This document shows, in pieces, positions 6,303-6,560 of a DNA stretch of 6,560 nucleotides. The notes beneath the pieces were generated by a model. The model saw nothing but the letters and a program-made list of their open reading frames with translations. It did not search any database and was not told the origin of the DNA. The stretch's first letter is position 1, and each line of letters starts with the position of its first letter. The stretch is taken from contig JAEZGT010000142.1 of NCBI GenBank assembly GCA_023416875.1, forward strand, positions 1 through 6,560. The letters run 5' to 3'. Origin of the DNA: Pseudomonadota bacterium. Lineage in GTDB: Bacteria; Pseudomonadota; Gammaproteobacteria; Pseudomonadales; Cellvibrionaceae. Both the position numbers and the translations under genes were made by a program.

Positions 6303-6560
6303 ATGCTCGGTCAATCCATCCGTAAAAACAGCGCCCTGCTCGCCGGCTTTGCCGCTCTTACTGCCGGCCTGATCGCGCTTACGTTTCAGGCCACCGCGGG
6401 ACGCATCACCGATGCCGAACGCCGCGCCGCGCAAAAGGCGTTGTTCGAAGTAGTGCCGCCAACGCGGCACAACAATGATTTGCTCGCCGATACCCTAGTG
6501 GTACCGGCGGAGGACGCAGCAGCACTGCATATGGACCAGCCCGCGCTGATCCATGTCTGT
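6303..6560 (+). CDS. rsxG: RsxG/RnfG, covalent-FMN subunit, N-terminal part (3' truncated by window edge)
   Basis: Eighty-six codons are visible from the ATG at 6303, with GGAG at 6293-6296 placed 6 nt upstream and overlapping the end of rsxD. The protein starts MLGQSIRKNSALLAGFAALT, a short basic segment followed by a single membrane anchor (about residues 9-29), as in E. coli RsxG (MLKTIRKHG plus a hydrophobic stretch). The next stretch, AQKALFEVVPPTRHNNDL, parallels QQKALFDQVLPAERYNNAL of E. coli. The rest of the protein should be an extracytoplasmic FMN-binding domain with the SGAT or TGAT flavinylation threonine, which is beyond the right edge and cannot be checked. The reading frame is intact to the window end. 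Confidence 0.93.
   Translation, partial: MLGQSIRKNSALLAGFAALTAGLIALTFQATAGRITDAERRAAQKALFEVVPPTRHNNDLLADTLVVPAEDAAALHMDQPALIHVC

Noticed and set aside
1..6560. Search for CRISPR arrays, tRNA or rRNA genes, insertion sequences and attachment sites
   Set aside because: I saw no regularly spaced direct repeats, tRNA-like cloverleaf arms, transposase motifs or terminal inverted repeats on either strand.

Overview
The window is a stretch of a gammaproteobacterial chromosome. It is dominated by the 5' half of an rsx/rnf operon (rsxA, rsxB, rsxC, rsxD and the start of rsxG), which encodes a membrane-bound electron-transfer complex. The proteins match the Escherichia coli Rsx order and are close to its lengths, and RsxA and RsxD can be aligned by eye with the E. 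coli proteins almost end to end. A secreted-type right-handed beta-helix protein lies alongside. Together these suggest a polysaccharide-degrading marine or soil gammaproteobacterium, possibly of the Cellvibrionales. That placement is inference, since no marker gene is present.

Layout. Positions 1-710 hold the 3' part of a beta-helix protein gene on the plus strand, cut by the window edge. A perfect-palindrome bidirectional terminator (719-743) separates it from a convergent minus-strand TSUP (TauE/SafE-type) membrane transporter gene at 760-1542. A 253-base intergenic region (1543-1795) lies between the divergent TSUP and rsx genes. It holds a hairpin with two competing pairings, a 12-bp perfect palindrome close to rsxA, and only a weak promoter candidate. 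From 1796 to the right edge the plus strand is tightly packed with rsxA, rsxB, rsxC, rsxD and rsxG. Junctions are 4 nt (A/B), a 4-nt ATGA overlap (B/C), 34 nt holding a possible 10-codon ORF (C/D), and 3 nt (D/G). rsxE, and often nth, would be expected beyond the right edge.

How the genes work together. In the Rnf/Rsx family, RsxB and RsxC are the iron-sulfur and flavin subunits that handle soluble electron donors and acceptors. RsxA and RsxE are membrane subunits that share a [2Fe-2S] centre. RsxD and RsxG carry covalently bound FMN. The complex couples electron transfer between NADH and ferredoxin-like carriers to an ion gradient; in E. coli it keeps SoxR reduced. The expected cysteines and the RsxD flavinylation threonine are all visible here. 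The RsxG flavin site lies beyond the window.

Nothing in the window amounts to a new system. The items most worth a second look are the mini-ORF at the rsxC/rsxD junction, the repeated helical-hairpin tail of RsxC, and the palindrome just upstream of rsxA.
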